In this document: positions 1-9,673 of the stretch, in pieces | Layout: each line of letters opens with the position of its first letter | Numbering within the stretch: position 1 is the stretch's first letter | Assembly: GCF_034356035.1 (NCBI RefSeq) | Contig: NZ_CP136423.1 | Coordinates: forward strand, 1,364,001-1,428,000 | Direction of reading: 5' to 3' | Length of the DNA stretch: 64,000 bases | Source: Blautia hydrogenotrophica DSM 10507 | Lineage (GTDB): Bacteria > Bacillota > Clostridia > Lachnospirales > Lachnospiraceae | Made by a program: the position numbers and the translations under genes | The notes under the pieces: generated by a model | Told to the model about the DNA's origin: nothing | Databases searched by the model: none | What the model saw: the letters and a program-made list of their open reading frames with translations, nothing else

Positions 1-37
1 ATTTTCAGAAAATGAAGTAAAGAAGGGATAGAGAACG

Positions 38-1183
38 ATGACAGAAGAATGGAAAGATTTGGAGCAGGATGTGCCTACTTTGACGCTGGACCCGGGGATG
101 TTAAAAGAAGAAAAAACAAAATCCCAGGTGCTGACAGAAGAACGGCAGCCAGAACCTATGGATGAGAGTATTCTCTCTGAGGAAGAACGAAAAATGGTGG
201 ATGCGTTTGCAGCCCAGATCGATTTGACAAATACAAATCAGATTCTCCAGTACGGGGCAGGGACACAAAAAAAGATGGCTGATTTTTCTGAGACTGCTCT
301 GGAGAATGTAAAGACTCAGGATTTAGGAGAAGTGGGAGAGCTGATTGCTGGTGTGGTCAATGAGTTGAAGAATTTCGACGCAGAAGAGGAAAAAGGATTC
401 TTTGGGTTTTTTAAGAAACAGTCGAACCGTATCAACAGTATGAAAATCCGCTATGAGAAGGCCGAGGTCAATGTGGGCAAAATTGTGGAGGCACTGAAAG
501 GACATCAGATGCGTCTTTTGAAGGACTCTGCGATTTTGGATAAGATGTATGCCCAGAATTTGGTGTATTTCAAGGAACTCTCCATGTATATTCTGGCGGG
601 AAAGAAGAAATTGAAAGAAACGAGAGAGGGACGATTAAAGGAACTGATGGCGAAGGCGCAGATGGGAGGACGTCCTGAGGATGCCCAGGAGGCAAAAGAT
701 CTCGATACGATGTGTAACCGGTTTGAAAAGAAGCTGCATGATTTAGAGCTGACGAGAATGATTTCCATTCAGACAGCTCCGCAGATTCGGTTGGTTCAGA
801 ACAACGATACGGTTATGGTGGAAAAAATTCAGACAACGATCGTCAATACCATTCCTCTCTGGAAAAGTCAGATGGTGCTAGCGCTTGGAATTGCGCATTC
901 CACAGAGGCTGCCAGAGCACAAAGAGAGGTCACAGATATGACCAATGAGCTGCTGAGAAAGAATGCACAGACGCTTCAGATGGCCACTGTTGAGACGGCG
1001 AAAGAGGCTGAGCGAGGGATTGTGGATATGGAGACTCTGAAAAATACGAACGATTCTTTAATCCATACGCTGGACGAAGTGATGAGAATTCAGCAGGAAG
1101 GACGCGAGAAGCGCAGGCAGGCGGAGATTGAGATTCGTCAGATGGAGGATGAATTGAAGAAGAAATTGCTGGAGATTCGCTGA
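38..1183 (+). CDS. TelA-family toxic anion resistance protein
   Basis: The protein has 381 residues, is highly charged, helical and has no membrane segment or signal peptide, so it should be cytosolic. The region from about residue 60 to the end matches the TelA/KlaA family pattern: alternating Lys/Glu-rich helices, a conserved FFGFFKK stretch near residue 120, and the late segment around TIPLWKSQMVLAL. The C-terminal 60 residues look like coiled coil. Members are named for tellurite resistance, but their biochemical role is not established and many act in general envelope or toxic-compound stress. The start is supported by a purine-rich AAGGGATAGAG just upstream. In some Firmicutes an XpaC-like gene precedes it; only about 20 bases of possible upstream gene end lie in the window, so this cannot be tested here. 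Confidence 0.88.
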   Translation: MTEEWKDLEQDVPTLTLDPGMLKEEKTKSQVLTEERQPEPMDESILSEEERKMVDAFAAQIDLTNTNQILQYGAGTQKKMADFSETALENVKTQDLGEVGELIAGVVNELKNFDAEEEKGFFGFFKKQSNRINSMKIRYEKAEVNVGKIVEALKGHQMRLLKDSAILDKMYAQNLVYFKELSMYILAGKKKLKETREGRLKELMAKAQMGGRPEDAQEAKDLDTMCNRFEKKLHDLELTRMISIQTAPQIRLVQNNDTVMVEKIQTTIVNTIPLWKSQMVLALGIAHSTEAARAQREVTDMTNELLRKNAQTLQMATVETAKEAERGIVDMETLKNTNDSLIHTLDEVMRIQQEGREKRRQAEIEIRQMEDELKKKLLEIR

Positions 1184-1206
1184 GTATAGAATAGAAGGAG
1201 AAGATT

Positions 1207-2262
1207 ATGTATCGAGATCATACCAGAGTGATCGCCATTGGCGACCGGGTGATCGGCGGGGGAAATCCTGTGCTGATTCAATCTATGACAAACACAAAGA
1301 CGGAGGATGTGAAGGCGACGGTGGAACAGATTTTATCGCTGGAACAGGCGGGCTGTGAGATCATCCGCTGTGCGGTTCCGAGCCATGAGGCTGCCCGGGC
1401 TTTGTCAGAGATTAAACGGCAGATTCATATTCCTCTTGTGGCGGACATTCACTTTGATTATAGACTGGCTATTGAGGCCATGGAAAACGGAGCGGATAAG
1501 ATTCGAATCAATCCGGGAAATATCGGCAGCCGTGAGAGAATTCAGGCTGTGGTAGACGTGGCGAAGGAACGGAAAGTTCCAATTCGAGTCGGTGTAAACA
1601 GTGGTTCTCTGGAAAAAGAACTGGTGGAGAAGTATCACGGAGTGACCGCGAAAGGCTTGGTGGAGAGTGCACTTGATAAGGTCAGAACGATTGAGGAGAT
1701 GGGATACGATCAGCTGGTGATCAGCATTAAATCCTCAGATGTGTTGATGTGCGCGAAAGCTCATGAGCTGATTGCCAGGGAGACAGATTATCCGCTGCAT
1801 GTGGGAATCACGGAGGCGGGAACGCTGTATTCCGGCACGATTAAATCGGCTGTGGGGCTGGGAATTATTTTGAATCAGGGGATCGGAGACACCATAAGGG
1901 TATCACTGACCGGAGCTCCTCTAGAGGAAGTGAAGGCGGCGAAGAGAATCTTAAAAACCCTGGGGCTTCGTAACGGAGGCATTGAGGTAGTCTCTTGTCC
2001 TACCTGCGGACGGACCCAGATCGATTTGATTGGTTTGGCAAATCAGGTGGAGAACATGGTACAGGACATTCCTCTGGACTTAAAGGTGGCTGTTATGGGC
2101 TGTGTGGTAAATGGGCCAGGAGAGGCCAAAGAGGCTGATATCGGAATTGCCGGAGGCAAAGGCAATGGACTTTTGATTAAGAAGGGTGAGATTGTGAAGA
2201 AAGTTCCCGAAACAGACCTTTTAGACTGTCTTAGAGAGGAACTGCTGAACTGGCAGCAGTAG
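1207..2262 (+). CDS. ispG: 4-hydroxy-3-methylbut-2-en-1-yl diphosphate synthase (flavodoxin)
   Basis: IspG (GcpE) reductively converts methylerythritol cyclodiphosphate to HMBPP in the non-mevalonate isoprenoid pathway, using a [4Fe-4S] cluster. At 351 residues it has the short bacterial form without the plant insert. The N-terminal TIM-barrel part contains VLIQSMTNT and ADIHFDYRLA. The C-terminal cluster domain shows CPTCGRTQIDL near residue 265 and MGCVVNGPGEA near residue 300, giving the three expected cluster cysteines. An AGAAGGAGAAG ribosome binding site precedes the ATG. Only 9 bases separate it from polC, so the two are likely cotranscribed. Confidence 0.97.
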   Translation: MYRDHTRVIAIGDRVIGGGNPVLIQSMTNTKTEDVKATVEQILSLEQAGCEIIRCAVPSHEAARALSEIKRQIHIPLVADIHFDYRLAIEAMENGADKIRINPGNIGSRERIQAVVDVAKERKVPIRVGVNSGSLEKELVEKYHGVTAKGLVESALDKVRTIEEMGYDQLVISIKSSDVLMCAKAHELIARETDYPLHVGITEAGTLYSGTIKSAVGLGIILNQGIGDTIRVSLTGAPLEEVKAAKRILKTLGLRNGGIEVVSCPTCGRTQIDLIGLANQVENMVQDIPLDLKVAVMGCVVNGPGEAKEADIGIAGGKGNGLLIKKGEIVKKVPETDLLDCLREELLNWQQ

Positions 2263-2271
2263 GAGGGCAGG

Positions 2272-5200
2272 ATGGAAAAAGATTTCTTTGAGGTGTTCCC
2301 TCGTTTGAAAGTGGGAGAGGAATTAAAGGAATGGCTGGAAATGGTCCGCGTCACAAAGGTGGCCTGCAATCCAGATAAGACTTGCCTGAGAGTATATATT
2401 CGAAGTGAGCGATGGATTCACAAAAAACATATCCTGGCGTTGGAGAAAGAAATCCTACGCCAGTGTTTTCCGGGAATTTCGATCGAGGTGAAGGTCATTG
2501 AGAAGTTTCGGCTGTCTGAACAATACACCCCTGAAAATTTTTGGGGTATCTATCACTCTAGTATGGCCTTGGAGCTGAAAAATTACAATATGCTGGAGTA
2601 TAATCTGTTTCAGCAGGCGAAGATAGAGTTTAAAGGCAGTCATGATCTGGTGTTGACACTTCCGGATTCATTAATTTCCCATGAGAAAGGGGAAATTCTG
2701 GTGGAGTATCTGGAAAAAGTCTTCTGCGAGCGCTGTGGAATGGACTTAAAAGTGGAGTCTGTCTATGTGAAGGTGGAGGAGAGTAAATATCGTAAGAATT
2801 CAGCGCTTCAGATTCAGCAGGAAGTCAGCCAAATGGTGCGAAAAGTCCAGGAGAATCAAGGAGTACAGCAGGCGAAGCAAGAAGAGGAGGAGAAAAAAGG
2901 CAGAAAAGATAGTTTTTCTGATTTTGGAAAGAACCGCAGGAGAGAGCGGCCTGCCGATTTGGTCTACGGCAGGGACTTTGACGAGGAAAGCATTCCGTTG
3001 GAGAATGTGACCGGGGAGATGGGCGAGGTAGTCATCCGTGGGCAGGTGATGGAGATAGATGAGCGGGAAATTCGCGGCGAGAAGACGATATTTATTTTTG
3101 CTGTCACAGACTTTACGGACAGTATCACGGTCAAATTGTTTATGAGAAATGAGTTAGTGCCCGAGATGAGAGAGAGCATAAAAAAGGGAGCCTTTTTGAA
3201 ATTAAAAGGAATTACGGCCATTGATCGTTTTGACCGGGAGCTGACGATTGCCTCATTGACTGGCATTAAGAAAATTCCGGATTTTCGCTCGGCACGCCAG
3301 GACAACAGCCCAGTAAAACGCATAGAGCTTCATTGTCACACAAAGATGAGTGATATGGACGGAGTGACCGACGCAAAAGAATTGGTAAAGCGTGCCTATG
3401 AGTGGGGACACAAGGGAATCGCGATTACAGATCACGGTGTGGTGCAGGCATTCCCAGAGGCGTTTCATGAAACCTGGAATATTCCCAAGGATGCAGATTT
3501 TAAGGTGCTGTATGGGATGGAGGCCTATCTAGTGGATGACATGAAAGGGATGGTGGTGAACGGCAAAGGCCAGAGCCTTCAAGGGTCTTTCGTGGTCTTT
3601 GACTTGGAGACTACTGGTTTTTCACCCATGAGCTGCCAGATTATTGAGATTGGGGCGGTCCGAGTGGAAGATGGAAAAATTGTGGAGCGCTTTTCGACTT
3701 TTGTAAATCCGAAGGTCCCAATCCCATTTCGAATTGAGCAGCTGACCAGTATCAATGACAGTATGGTCATGGACGCGCCGGTGATTGAGGAGGTGCTGCC
3801 GAAATTTCTGGAATTTTGTTCCGGGGCTGTGATGGTGGCGCACAATGCAGATTTTGATATGAGTTTTGTGGAATTTAATTGTGACAGGCTGGGAATTCCC
3901 CATGATTTTACCTACATAGATACTGTGGGCATGGCCAGGTTTTTGTTGCCTTCTCTGAATCGGTTTAAGTTGGATACCGTGGCAAAGGCGCTGGAGATTC
4001 CGCTGGGACATCACCATCGGGCGGTGGATGACGCTGCCTGTACTGCGGATATTTTTGTGAAGTTCGTGAAGATGCTGGCAGACCGTGAGATTGAGAATGT
4101 GGATGTACTTAACTGTCAGGGCTCTGTGTCTGAGAACACGGTGAAGAAGCTGCCTACTTATCATGCGATTATCCTTGCTTCTAGCGAGGCGGGACGGATT
4201 AATCTGTATAAGCTGGTATCACTGTCACATTTGAAGTACTACAACCGCAGGCCGAGAGTGCCTAAAAGTGTGTTTGAACAGCATCGAGAGGGTCTTATTA
4301 TTGGTAGTGCCTGTGAAGCTGGAGAGTTGTACCAGGCACTGTTAAGGGATGCGTCTCCCCAGGAGATTGCGAGGCTGGTGAACTTTTATGACTACCTGGA
4401 GATTCAGCCATTGGGGAACAATAAATTCATGATTGCTGATGAAAAGAACGACAAGGTTCATTCCATGGAAGATCTCAAAGAGATGAATCGGAAGATCGTG
4501 AAACTGGGAGAACAGTTCCAGAAACCAGTGGTGGCTACCTGCGATGTGCATTTTATGGACCCTAAAGATGAGGTGTACCGCAGAATTATCATGAGTGGCA
4601 AAGGATTTGGGGATGCGGATGATCAGGCGCCACTCTACCTTCGAACTACGGAGGAGATGTTGGAAGAATTTTCTTATCTGGGCAGCGAGAAGGCAGAAGA
4701 AGTGGTGATTACCAACACTTTGAAGATTGCAGATATGTGTGACAAAGTGTCTCCGATTCATCCGGATAAGTGTCCTCCAGTAATTGAAAATTCCGATCAG
4801 GATTTAAGAGATATTTGTTACAATAAGGCACATGAAATTTATGGAGAACCGCTGCCGCCAATTGTGGAAGAGCGCTTAAAAAAAGAGTTGACCTCTATTA
4901 TTTCCAACGGTTATGCGGTCATGTATATCATTGCTCAGAAGCTGGTGTGGAAGTCCAATGACGACGGGTATCTGGTGGGTTCGCGAGGGTCTGTGGGCTC
5001 TTCTCTGGCAGCTACCATGTCGGGAATCACGGAGGTAAATCCTTTGCCGCCTCATTACGTCTGCCCTAAATGTAAGTACAGTGATTTCGACTCGGAGGAT
5101 GTGAAAAAGTTCGTGGGTAAGGTAGGCTGTGATATGCCGGATAAAGTCTGCCCCAAATGTGGGACTAAGCTGAACAAAAATGGTTTTGATATTCCCTTTG

Positions 5201-6666
5201 AGACTTTTCTGGGATTTAAAGGGGACAAAGAGCCGGATATCGACTTGAATTTCTCCGGAGAGTACCAGGCGGTAGCTCACCGGTATACAGAGGTGATCTT
5301 TGGGGAGGGACACACTTTTAAGGCAGGAACGATCGGAACCCTGGCGGAGAAGACAGCTTTTGGCTATGTAAAAAACTATTTTGAGGAACATGGACAACCT
5401 AAACGATACTGCGAGATTAACCGATTGGTAAAGGGATGTACTGGGATTCGTAGAACCACTGGTCAGCATCCAGGTGGTATCATTGTGCTTCCTCATGGAG
5501 AAGAGATTGAAAAGTTTACACCGGTGCAGCACCCGGCAAACGATGTGAACTCTGACATTATCACAACACATTTTGATTACCACTCTATTGATGGAAATCT
5601 GCTGAAGTTGGATATTCTAGGACACGACGATCCGACGATGATTCGTATGCTAGAGGATTTGACTGGCACCGATGCAAAGGAGGTCCCTTTGGACAATCCA
5701 GAGGTAATGTCTTTGTTTGCCAGTACGAAAGCGCTGGGGATTGAGCCCAAGGATATTGGAGGGTGCCCTCTGGGCTGTCTGGGAATTCCGGAATTTGGCA
5801 CAGACTTTGTTATTGGAATGCTTCAGGATACGAAGCCCACCTGTTTTTCTGACCTGGTCAGAATTTCTGGGTTGTCTCATGGGACCAATGTATGGCTGGG
5901 GAATGCCCAGGAGCTCATACGCCAGGGAAAAGCGACGATTTCCACGGCGATCTGTACCCGTGATGATATTATGGGCTATCTGATTAACCAGGGAGTGGAG
6001 AGCAGCCAGGCTTTCACGATTATGGAAAGTGTGCGTAAGGGAAAGGGGCTGAAGCCGGAATGGGAGGAGACCATGAAGGCAAATCATGTACCGGACTGGT
6101 ATATCTGGTCCTGCAAACAGATCTCCTACATGTTTCCTAAGGCCCACGCGGCAGCCTACGTCATGATGGCCTATCGAATTGCCTGGTATAAGATATTTTA
6201 TCCGCTGGCATACTACGCGGCTTTTTTCAGTATCCGTGCGACGAACTTTTCTTATGAGGTGATGTGTATGGGAAAAGAGAAGCTGGAATATTATATGGAT
6301 GAAATACATAAGAAGGGAGATGCGGCCACGAAGAAGGAGCAGGATATGGTCAAGGACATGAAGATTGTCCAGGAGATGTACGCCAGGGGGTTCGAGTTTA
6401 TGCCTTTGGATTTGTATAAGGCAAAGGCTCATCGCTTTCAGATTATTGATGGAAAACTGATGCCTTCTTTGGACGCCATTGAAGGTTTGGGGGATAAAGC
6501 CGCGGATGCGGTAGTGGCGGCGGCCAATGAGGGAACGTTTTTGTCTAAAGATGATTTCAGAATTCGTACGAAAGTCAGCAAAACGGTGATTGATTTGATG
6601 GATGATATGCACTTGTTTGGAGATATTCCAAATTCTAATCAGATGTCGCTGATGGATTTTATATAG
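2272..6666 (+). CDS. polC: DNA polymerase III alpha subunit, PolC type (Gram-positive)
   Basis: This is the replicative polymerase of low-GC Gram-positives, with built-in 3'-5' exonuclease. At 1464 residues it has the usual size. Visible parts in order: the PolC N-terminal domain (1-170), a Glu/Lys-rich linker (190-230), an OB-fold (245-335), a PHP domain starting at ELHCHTKMSDMDGV (about 350), the inserted DEDD exonuclease beginning FVVFDLETTGFSP (about 440) and continuing past HHHRAVDDA. The polymerase core follows, with a four-cysteine zinc site (two CPKC motifs near 930 and 960) and the catalytic EPDIDLNFSGEYQ (about 988). A C-terminal HhH-like stretch IEGLGDKAADAV follows. The AGGAGGGCAGG site precedes the ATG. 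The gene appears intact. Confidence 0.98.
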   Translation: MEKDFFEVFPRLKVGEELKEWLEMVRVTKVACNPDKTCLRVYIRSERWIHKKHILALEKEILRQCFPGISIEVKVIEKFRLSEQYTPENFWGIYHSSMALELKNYNMLEYNLFQQAKIEFKGSHDLVLTLPDSLISHEKGEILVEYLEKVFCERCGMDLKVESVYVKVEESKYRKNSALQIQQEVSQMVRKVQENQGVQQAKQEEEEKKGRKDSFSDFGKNRRRERPADLVYGRDFDEESIPLENVTGEMGEVVIRGQVMEIDEREIRGEKTIFIFAVTDFTDSITVKLFMRNELVPEMRESIKKGAFLKLKGITAIDRFDRELTIASLTGIKKIPDFRSARQDNSPVKRIELHCHTKMSDMDGVTDAKELVKRAYEWGHKGIAITDHGVVQAFPEAFHETWNIPKDADFKVLYGMEAYLVDDMKGMVVNGKGQSLQGSFVVFDLETTGFSPMSCQIIEIGAVRVEDGKIVERFSTFVNPKVPIPFRIEQLTSINDSMVMDAPVIEEVLPKFLEFCSGAVMVAHNADFDMSFVEFNCDRLGIPHDFTYIDTVGMARFLLPSLNRFKLDTVAKALEIPLGHHHRAVDDAACTADIFVKFVKMLADREIENVDVLNCQGSVSENTVKKLPTYHAIILASSEAGRINLYKLVSLSHLKYYNRRPRVPKSVFEQHREGLIIGSACEAGELYQALLRDASPQEIARLVNFYDYLEIQPLGNNKFMIADEKNDKVHSMEDLKEMNRKIVKLGEQFQKPVVATCDVHFMDPKDEVYRRIIMSGKGFGDADDQAPLYLRTTEEMLEEFSYLGSEKAEEVVITNTLKIADMCDKVSPIHPDKCPPVIENSDQDLRDICYNKAHEIYGEPLPPIVEERLKKELTSIISNGYAVMYIIAQKLVWKSNDDGYLVGSRGSVGSSLAATMSGITEVNPLPPHYVCPKCKYSDFDSEDVKKFVGKVGCDMPDKVCPKCGTKLNKNGFDIPFETFLGFKGDKEPDIDLNFSGEYQAVAHRYTEVIFGEGHTFKAGTIGTLAEKTAFGYVKNYFEEHGQPKRYCEINRLVKGCTGIRRTTGQHPGGIIVLPHGEEIEKFTPVQHPANDVNSDIITTHFDYHSIDGNLLKLDILGHDDPTMIRMLEDLTGTDAKEVPLDNPEVMSLFASTKALGIEPKDIGGCPLGCLGIPEFGTDFVIGMLQDTKPTCFSDLVRISGLSHGTNVWLGNAQELIRQGKATISTAICTRDDIMGYLINQGVESSQAFTIMESVRKGKGLKPEWEETMKANHVPDWYIWSCKQISYMFPKAHAAAYVMMAYRIAWYKIFYPLAYYAAFFSIRATNFSYEVMCMGKEKLEYYMDEIHKKGDAATKKEQDMVKDMKIVQEMYARGFEFMPLDLYKAKAHRFQIIDGKLMPSLDAIEGLGDKAADAVVAAANEGTFLSKDDFRIRTKVSKTVIDLMDDMHLFGDIPNSNQMSLMDFI

Positions 6667-6720
6667 AGTGATGCAAGCAAAAACAGTTATATAAAAAAGG
6701 TTTTTATGGAGGAGAAAGGT

Positions 6721-8673
6721 ATGAGCAAAGAAGAACTGCGCTATCTGAAGTGTCTGGCAGAACTGTATCCCACGATCGGAAAAGCTTCCACGGAGATTAT
6801 AAATCTTCAGTCTATCGTGAATTTGCCAAAAGGAACGGAACATTTTCTGACAGATATTCATGGGGAGTATGAGGCATTTTCCCATGTGTTGAGAAATGGT
6901 TCCGGGGCTGTGAGGAAAAAAATCGACGATGTTTTTGGGCACACGCTGAGCACGGCAGATAAGCGTTCCTTGGCGACTTTGATCTATTATCCCAGGGAAA
7001 AGATGGAACTGGTGAAAAAAGCGGAAGAAGATATGGAGAATTGGTATAAGATCACGCTCTATCGGCTCATAGAGGTGTGCAAGATTACAGGCTCCAAGTA
7101 TACCCGCTCAAAGGTGAGAAAAGCACTGCCGCCGGACTATGCCTATGTCATTGAAGAGCTGATTACGGAAAAGTCAGAAGTGCTGGACAAAGAAGCCTAT
7201 TACAATGCCATTGTCAATACGATCATCGACATTGGCAGGGCAGAGGATTTTATCATTGCCTTGGCAGAACTGATACAGCGACTGGTCGTGGACCATCTTC
7301 ACATTCTGGGGGATATCTATGACCGGGGGCCAGGACCTCACTTTATTATGGACCGGCTGTGTGATTACCATTCTCTAGATATTCAGTGGGGAAACCACGA
7401 CATTGTCTGGATGGGAGCTGCCGCCGGTCAAAAAGCGTGTATCGCCACAATTGTGCGAATCAGTGTGCGCTATGGAAACCTGGATATTTTGGAAGACGGA
7501 TACGGGATTAATATGTTCCCTTTAGGCAGATTGGCAATGAATGTGTATCGGGATGACCCCTGTGAGTGTTTTAAGCTGAAAGGGGATAAAAATACCACGG
7601 AGACTGAGGCAGCTTTGGGGATGAAAATGCACAAGGCGATCTCAGTGATACAGTTTAAGCTGGAGGGACAACTGATCGAGAAATATCCGGGCTTTGGAAT
7701 GGAAGACCGAAGACTTCTGCACAGAATTGACTATGAAAAAGGTACGATCAAGATTTATGGAAAAGAATATAAGCTGAAGGACAATTTATTTCCGACAATA
7801 GATCCTAAAGATCCTTACAAACTGACCCCAGAAGAGGCGGATGTGATGGAGAGACTGAGCTCAGCGTTCATCAACTGTGAGAAACTGCAAAGACACATGA
7901 AGCTTTTGCTCAGTCAAGGGAATCTCTACAAAGTGTACAATGGAAACCTGTTATACCATGGCTGTGTGCCTTTGAATGAAGATGGAAGCTTTAAACAGGT
8001 TAGGGTCTTTGATAAGAGTTATCATGGAAAAGCACTGTACGATGCTCTGGAAGTCTATGTGAGAAAGGCATTTTTTGCTTTAGACCCAGTGGAACAGGAG
8101 AAAGGAAAGGATATCTGTTGGTATATCTGGACTGGGCCAAATTCCCCATTGTTTGGAAAAGATCGGATGACTACTTTTGAGAGATATTTCATCGCGGACA
8201 AGCAGACGCATGTAGAAAAGAAAAATCCATATTATTCCTTGTTAGAAGATGAGAAGGTGGTGGACCAGATTTTTAAGGAATTTGGTTTGGAGACTTCCGG
8301 TGCTCATATTGTCAATGGACATGTCCCAGTACATCAGCAGGATGGGGAGAGCCCAGTAAAATGTAATGGAAAAGTTCTGGTGATCGACGGAGGGTTTTCT
8401 AGGGCTTATCAGAAAGAAACTGGAATTGCTGGGTATACCTTGATTTACAATTCTTACGGTCTGTTGTTGTCTGCTCATGAACCTTTTAAGTCGGCTGAGG
8501 CAGCGGTGAGGGAAGAGACGGATATCGTTTCCCGTCAGGTGGCGGTCCGCAGAAGTCAGCGCAGGCGGCTTGTGGGAGACACTGACAACGGAGCTGCGCT
8601 GAAAGAGCGGATTCGGGAGCTGAAGATGCTTCTTCAGGCGTACCGGGATGGCTTGATTATCGAGAAAAAATAA
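6721..8673 (+). CDS. fbp: Fructose-1,6-bisphosphatase, class III
   Basis: Firmicute-type FBPase hydrolyses fructose 1,6-bisphosphate to fructose 6-phosphate for gluconeogenesis. The 650-residue length fits class III. Metallophosphoesterase motifs are visible: GDIYDRG near residue 197 and WGNHD near residue 222, with NGHVPVH near residue 535. An in-frame ATG lies at 6706, but GGAGGAGAAAGG (6707-6718) sits directly before the ATG at 6721, so I place the start at 6721. It follows polC by 54 bases and ends at a 14-bp hairpin. It is unrelated in sequence to class I or II enzymes. Confidence 0.96.
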   Translation: MSKEELRYLKCLAELYPTIGKASTEIINLQSIVNLPKGTEHFLTDIHGEYEAFSHVLRNGSGAVRKKIDDVFGHTLSTADKRSLATLIYYPREKMELVKKAEEDMENWYKITLYRLIEVCKITGSKYTRSKVRKALPPDYAYVIEELITEKSEVLDKEAYYNAIVNTIIDIGRAEDFIIALAELIQRLVVDHLHILGDIYDRGPGPHFIMDRLCDYHSLDIQWGNHDIVWMGAAAGQKACIATIVRISVRYGNLDILEDGYGINMFPLGRLAMNVYRDDPCECFKLKGDKNTTETEAALGMKMHKAISVIQFKLEGQLIEKYPGFGMEDRRLLHRIDYEKGTIKIYGKEYKLKDNLFPTIDPKDPYKLTPEEADVMERLSSAFINCEKLQRHMKLLLSQGNLYKVYNGNLLYHGCVPLNEDGSFKQVRVFDKSYHGKALYDALEVYVRKAFFALDPVEQEKGKDICWYIWTGPNSPLFGKDRMTTFERYFIADKQTHVEKKNPYYSLLEDEKVVDQIFKEFGLETSGAHIVNGHVPVHQQDGESPVKCNGKVLVIDGGFSRAYQKETGIAGYTLIYNSYGLLLSAHEPFKSAEAAVREETDIVSRQVAVRRSQRRRLVGDTDNGAALKERIRELKMLLQAYRDGLIIEKK

Positions 8674-8675
8674 AC

Positions 8676-8706
8676 TAGTACAGCGAATTATAAATTCGCT
8701 GTACTA
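8676..8706. terminator. Bidirectional terminator between fbp and ylmC-like gene
   Basis: A perfect 14-bp inverted repeat (8676-8689 and 8693-8706, three-base loop ATA) starts two bases after the fbp stop. Toward the minus strand it is followed by a T-rich run (the AAAAAATAAA at 8665-8674), which suits the convergent minus-strand gene. Toward the plus strand the T content is weaker. It probably serves both. Confidence 0.8.
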
Positions 8707-8973
8707 AAAATCTTTATTCAGGCAGCGATCTTCCTTGATTTCTACCAGAATGATATCTTCGCCGATTTGGCGGATGCATTCCCAGGGAATGATATATTCG
8801 CTGTCTCTGCCGAAAAAACCGCAGATTCGGGCTGGACCGGGGACGATCAGCGCCAGCATACGCCCGGTGCAGATATCAAAGTCTATATCCACGGGACAGC
8901 CCAGGCTTTTGCAGGTGCAGATATTGATGATTTCTTTTTGACGCAGTTCGAACAAACGCATAGACTGATCCAT
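8704..8973 (-). CDS. YlmC/YmxH-family PRC-barrel sporulation protein
   Basis: An 89-residue protein resembling the YlmC/YmxH family: a small beta-rich PRC-barrel-like fold with RLFELRQKEIINICTCKSLG at the start, DIDFDICTGRMLALIVPG in the middle and IPWECIRQIGEDIILVEI near the end. These proteins are common in spore-forming Firmicutes and one paralogue is expressed during sporulation; no biochemical activity is established. The gene is convergent with fbp, and its last codons overlap the right arm of the terminator hairpin. A Cys-x-Cys pair near residue 20 is a visible feature of unknown meaning. Confidence 0.85.
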   Translation of the reverse strand: MDQSMRLFELRQKEIINICTCKSLGCPVDIDFDICTGRMLALIVPGPARICGFFGRDSEYIIPWECIRQIGEDIILVEIKEDRCLNKDF

Positions 8974-9101
8974 CCTTTTTTATAAACCTATGGGGGTGGA
9001 AGACAGTTTATGCGTTTCAGTTAGAAAACGCCTTGTGAGACATTGGAGGACTGAACTGTAACGAATAGTTATCAGATAATAAACTGATTTTGGAAATTTT
9101 C

Positions 9102-9130
9102 TTGACGGAAATTGGAATTTTCAGTATACT
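9102..9130 (+). promoter_or_regulatory. Sigma-A-type promoter for nrdR
   Basis: TTGACG (9102-9107), a 17-base spacer and TATACT (9125-9130) lie 67 bases before the nrdR start. This is close to the consensus housekeeping promoter. I saw no clear NrdR box next to it. Confidence 0.7.
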
Positions 9131-9197
9131 TACAAGAAATGCAGCGATTTCCATGATAGCTGTCTGAGACTGATTCGGAATATGAGGGGAGAAATAT

Positions 9198-9659
9198 ATG
9201 AGATGTCCGTATTGTAATCAGGATAACACCAGAGTTGTGGACTCCAGGCCAGTGGAGGAAAATAATTCTATCCGTAGAAGGCGCATGTGTGATGCATGTG
9301 GAAAAAGGTTCACCACTTATGAAAAGGTGGAGACAATTCCGTTGATTGTAATCAAGAAAGACCAGAACCGGGAGCAGTATGAGCGGTCTAAAATTGAAGC
9401 AGGTATTTTGAGGGCTTGTTATAAACGTCCGGTTCCGGTGGAGAAAATTAATTCTGCCATTGATGCAATCGAGGGGAAGATTTTTAATACAGAAGAAAGA
9501 GAGATTTCCAGTACAAGAATTGGCGAGATTGTGATGGAAGAACTGAAGAATTTGGACGCAGTGGCCTATGTGCGCTTTGCGTCTGTCTATCGGGAATTCA
9601 AAGATGTCAATACTTTTATGGAAGAACTGAGTAAGCTTTTGGAGGGAAAACAAGAATAG
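9198..9659 (+). CDS. nrdR: Transcriptional repressor NrdR (ribonucleotide reductase regulator)
   Basis: NrdR senses ATP/dATP and represses ribonucleotide reductase genes. The 153-residue protein has the family's N-terminal zinc ribbon with cysteines at 3, 6, 31 and 34 (CPYC and CDAC), a basic segment IRRRRMC, and an ATP-cone domain from about residue 49 (IVIKKDQNREQYERSKIEAG). Length and motif spacing are standard. A ribosome binding site GAGGGGAG precedes the ATG and a sigma-A-like promoter lies upstream. The next gene, an NhaC antiporter, begins 14 bases after the stop, so they share a transcript; no ribonucleotide reductase gene lies in this window. Confidence 0.97.
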   Translation: MRCPYCNQDNTRVVDSRPVEENNSIRRRRMCDACGKRFTTYEKVETIPLIVIKKDQNREQYERSKIEAGILRACYKRPVPVEKINSAIDAIEGKIFNTEEREISSTRIGEIVMEELKNLDAVAYVRFASVYREFKDVNTFMEELSKLLEGKQE

Positions 9660-9673
9660 AGAGGGGAAGATAC

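Noticed and set aside
4876..5583. A 235-codon minus-strand frame inside polC
   Set aside because: Entirely antisense to the zinc-site and catalytic region of PolC; no start signal and no domain.
5650..6942. A 430-codon minus-strand open frame across the end of polC and start of fbp
   Set aside because: It lies opposite conserved polymerase motifs, has no ribosome binding site and its translation is low-complexity with no recognisable domain. It is a shadow of plus-strand codon bias.
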